Assembly (NCBI GenBank): GCA_028290125.1
Contig: JAQGKM010000251.1
Location: 1 to 14,784 of the forward strand
Direction of reading: 5' to 3'
DNA from: Hyphomicrobiales bacterium
Lineage (GTDB): Bacteria > Pseudomonadota > Alphaproteobacteria > Rhizobiales > Beijerinckiaceae
DNA: 14,784 bases
Shown: positions 13,014 through 14,784 of the stretch, piece after piece
Position numbering within the stretch: the stretch's first letter is position 1
How the letters are laid out: every line of letters begins with the position of its first letter
The notes under the pieces: model-generated
What the model saw: the letters and a program-made list of their open reading frames with translations, nothing else
The model's database searches: none
What the model was told of the DNA's origin: nothing
Position numbers and translations under genes: made by a program

Positions 13014-14784
13014 GCGCCTCGCCTGCACGCCTCCTCCATGCCGTTCTTGGCCGGCGGCCGTTCGCGGTCTTCGCGCTGGTCACCGGCCTGATCGTCTTCC
13101 TGCTCGCCGCCATCACGGTGACGTCGCGCCACGCGATGCAGCGTTATGTCGCCGACCAGATCGAGCGCGTGCCGTGGGACATGTCGATCTACCAGACAGC
13201 GGAGATCGGGCTGTCGACGAAGCTCGGCGAAGCAGTCGCTTCCGTGCCGGGCGTCATGCAAACGCAGAAGCTCTATTTCCTGCGCACCATCCTGCCCTAC
13301 ACCACCAAGCCCGAAATCGACGGCGAACAGATCCGCTCGCCATGGATTTCGTTTCTCTCGCCGACCGACCCCTCCATGCTGCCGCCGGACCTGCGGCCTG
13401 CGGGACAAGGCGCCGTGCTCGTGCTCGTGGGCTCGAAGGCGCAGATGGGCGATGCTTACCTGCGGCTGCAGGACAAGAAGCAATTCCGTCTCGTCGTCGA
13501 TCGCAACGACCTCTCGGAGGATGGCGAAGAGGAGCCGCATTCTCATGCAGACGCTGACGATGCGCATGGCGCATCCGGCGATGGCCACGCGCACAGCCAC
13601 AAGAAGAAGGGCTATGTCATCGTTGAGACGCCGATCGAGCGCGTCATCCGCATCGACTCGAACGAAATCAACCGCTGGTACATGGAGCAGACCTCGTCGC
13701 CGACGCTGGTGCCCGAGCTCGGCCTGATCCTCGTCACGCCCTACAACGCCAAGCGCCTCGACGATTTCGACGCCATTTCGCGCGGTATCATTCACGTGCA
13801 CGACCACGCCGACGTGCATGGCGATCCGGGCAAGTACTTTCCGGAAGTCATCCACCTCGTGCGCGTCGACCGCGACAGCATGGTGTCGGGCTGGGATATC
13901 GACGGGTCGTTGACGCGCATCGTGCGCACCGGCTCGCTGCTGACCGACCAGGTGCAGGATCTCACGCAGAGCGCCGCGGTAGACCACAACCTTGGCGCCA
14001 TGTTCATCCACATGGCCGAGATCGCCCGCAAGATCTCGCTGATCGCCCTGCTCGTCTCGCTGCCGCTGCTGATCATCGCCGGCATCCTGCTCGGCAATCT
14101 CGCAAGTCTGCTGCTGCTCAACGAGCGCCGCAAGCTCGGCCTGCTGCGCCTGCGTGGCGTGCGGGGCGCGGACATTGCGCGCACGCTGCTGACAGCCATC
14201 GGCGCGGGCGGCGTGATCGGCGGCCTCATCGGCGCGGCGGCCGGAACGCTCATCCCGATGTGGATCTACATGGGGCGCATCCCTTCATTCGAAATGATCC
14301 GCAAGGTCCAGGAGCCGATCTATTTGCTGGCTTTCCTGATCATCGGCGTCGCCATCGCGCTGATGAGCGGCTGGCGGCTCGTGCGCGAAGCCTCGCGCGT
14401 GTCGCCGCTCGAAGCCTCGCGCCGTGTCGCCACCTTCGAGGGCCGCGCATCGGGCACGTCCTTCGGCGTGCTGCAGGCGCTCGCGCTGGCGCTCGGTTGC
14501 GTGAAGCTCGCGGGCTGGATCGGCGGCTGGACGCTGAGCGAGTTCATCTCGGCGCCATGGATCTTCGAGCTCGACCGCGCGCTCGATTTCATCGCCTTCC
14601 CGCTGCTCGTCTACGGCATCGTCAGCCTGATCGCCTCAAGCGCGAAGCTGATGAACGCACTCATGGCGCCAGCCGCTTGGCTGCTCGCCGGCCCCTTGCG
14701 CGCGGCCTCGCTGAAGCACATCGCGACGCGTCGCCACCGCGCGGCGTCCTTCCTGCTCATCGTCGCCATGCTGGCGACGCTCGC
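13010..14784 (+). CDS. FtsX/MacB-type ABC permease with histidine-rich periplasmic insert (3' end outside the window)
   Basis: A GTG start overlaps the ATPase stop as GTGA; 591 residues are visible before the window ends. TM1 (about 18-37) is followed by a periplasmic domain of about 300 residues, then TM2 (about 342-367), TM3 (392-416) and TM4 (437-457). Between TM2 and TM3 NERRKLGLLRLRGV is the FtsX-family coupling motif; REASRVSPLEASRR follows TM4. Further hydrophobic segments after 480 suggest a second FtsX half, as in LolC/E-like long permeases. The periplasmic domain carries a low-complexity Asp/His insert (H177, H179, H186, H193, H195, H197, then KKK) and a second cluster HVHDHADVH (H262-H270), suggesting metal binding. 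Such permeases usually move or release substrates at the outer face of the inner membrane. The substrate is unknown; the two exported proteins of the operon are candidate partners. Confidence 0.88.
   Translation, partial: MSASPARLLHAVLGRRPFAVFALVTGLIVFLLAAITVTSRHAMQRYVADQIERVPWDMSIYQTAEIGLSTKLGEAVASVPGVMQTQKLYFLRTILPYTTKPEIDGEQIRSPWISFLSPTDPSMLPPDLRPAGQGAVLVLVGSKAQMGDAYLRLQDKKQFRLVVDRNDLSEDGEEEPHSHADADDAHGASGDGHAHSHKKKGYVIVETPIERVIRIDSNEINRWYMEQTSSPTLVPELGLILVTPYNAKRLDDFDAISRGIIHVHDHADVHGDPGKYFPEVIHLVRVDRDSMVSGWDIDGSLTRIVRTGSLLTDQVQDLTQSAAVDHNLGAMFIHMAEIARKISLIALLVSLPLLIIAGILLGNLASLLLLNERRKLGLLRLRGVRGADIARTLLTAIGAGGVIGGLIGAAAGTLIPMWIYMGRIPSFEMIRKVQEPIYLLAFLIIGVAIALMSGWRLVREASRVSPLEASRRVATFEGRASGTSFGVLQALALALGCVKLAGWIGGWTLSEFISAPWIFELDRALDFIAFPLLVYGIVSLIASSAKLMNALMAPAAWLLAGPLRAASLKHIATRRHRAASFLLIVAMLATL

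Noticed and set aside
10509..13028. An 839-codon open frame on the minus strand opposite the second exported protein and ATPase genes
   Set aside because: It is an antisense shadow: no recognisable motif and no ribosome site of note, and it covers two well-supported plus-strand genes.
12746..14011. A 421-codon minus-strand frame opposite the ATPase and permease
   Set aside because: It has low-complexity composition with no domain, while the plus strand encodes clear ABC ATPase and FtsX-type motifs.

Overview
The window looks like chromosomal DNA of a high-GC alphaproteobacterium, most likely of the Rhizobiales/Hyphomicrobiales. The reasons are strong GC bias at third codon positions, a Bug-type tricarboxylate-transporter receptor, a two-HAMP chemoreceptor, a KaiC-like ATPase paired with a hybrid histidine kinase, and a perfect match to the alphaproteobacterial general-stress (EcfG) promoter consensus. 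No tRNA, rRNA, CRISPR array, transposase or phage gene was seen. All family names come from reading motifs by eye, without database searches.

Layout. Bases 1-152 hold the 3' end of a plus-strand gene, probably a LysR-type regulator, which meets galE (156-1145, minus) tail to tail. A long palindrome (1264-1297) separates galE from a large methyl-accepting chemotaxis protein (1305-3614, minus). A relatively AT-rich divergent region of about 330 bases, with two perfect palindromes and a tiny leader-like ORF, separates that receptor from a plus-strand Bug receptor (3941-4918). The Bug gene converges on a minus-strand pair with a one-base stop/start overlap: a two-domain KaiC-like ATPase (6958-8439), then a PAS-containing hybrid histidine kinase (4931-6958). 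An EcfG-type promoter lies just upstream of the pair.

From 8604 to the right edge, a consensus sigma-70 promoter drives a tightly packed plus-strand operon. It encodes two exported paralogues of about 600 residues that resemble M29-type (aminopeptidase T, COG2309) metalloproteins, then a LolD/MacB-type ABC ATPase, then an FtsX/MacB-type permease that is cut by the window end. The permease has a histidine-rich insert in its periplasmic domain. Spacings are 13 and 9 bases and finally a GTGA overlap, so the four proteins are probably made together. The exported pair and the transporter probably act together in the cell envelope, possibly with a metal involved. This operon is the most novel part of the window; its function is not known from sequence.

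The KaiC/kinase pair reads as a stress-regulated signalling module and not as a proven clock: no kaiA or kaiB is present. The chemoreceptor and the Bug receptor are ordinary sensory and uptake accessory genes.
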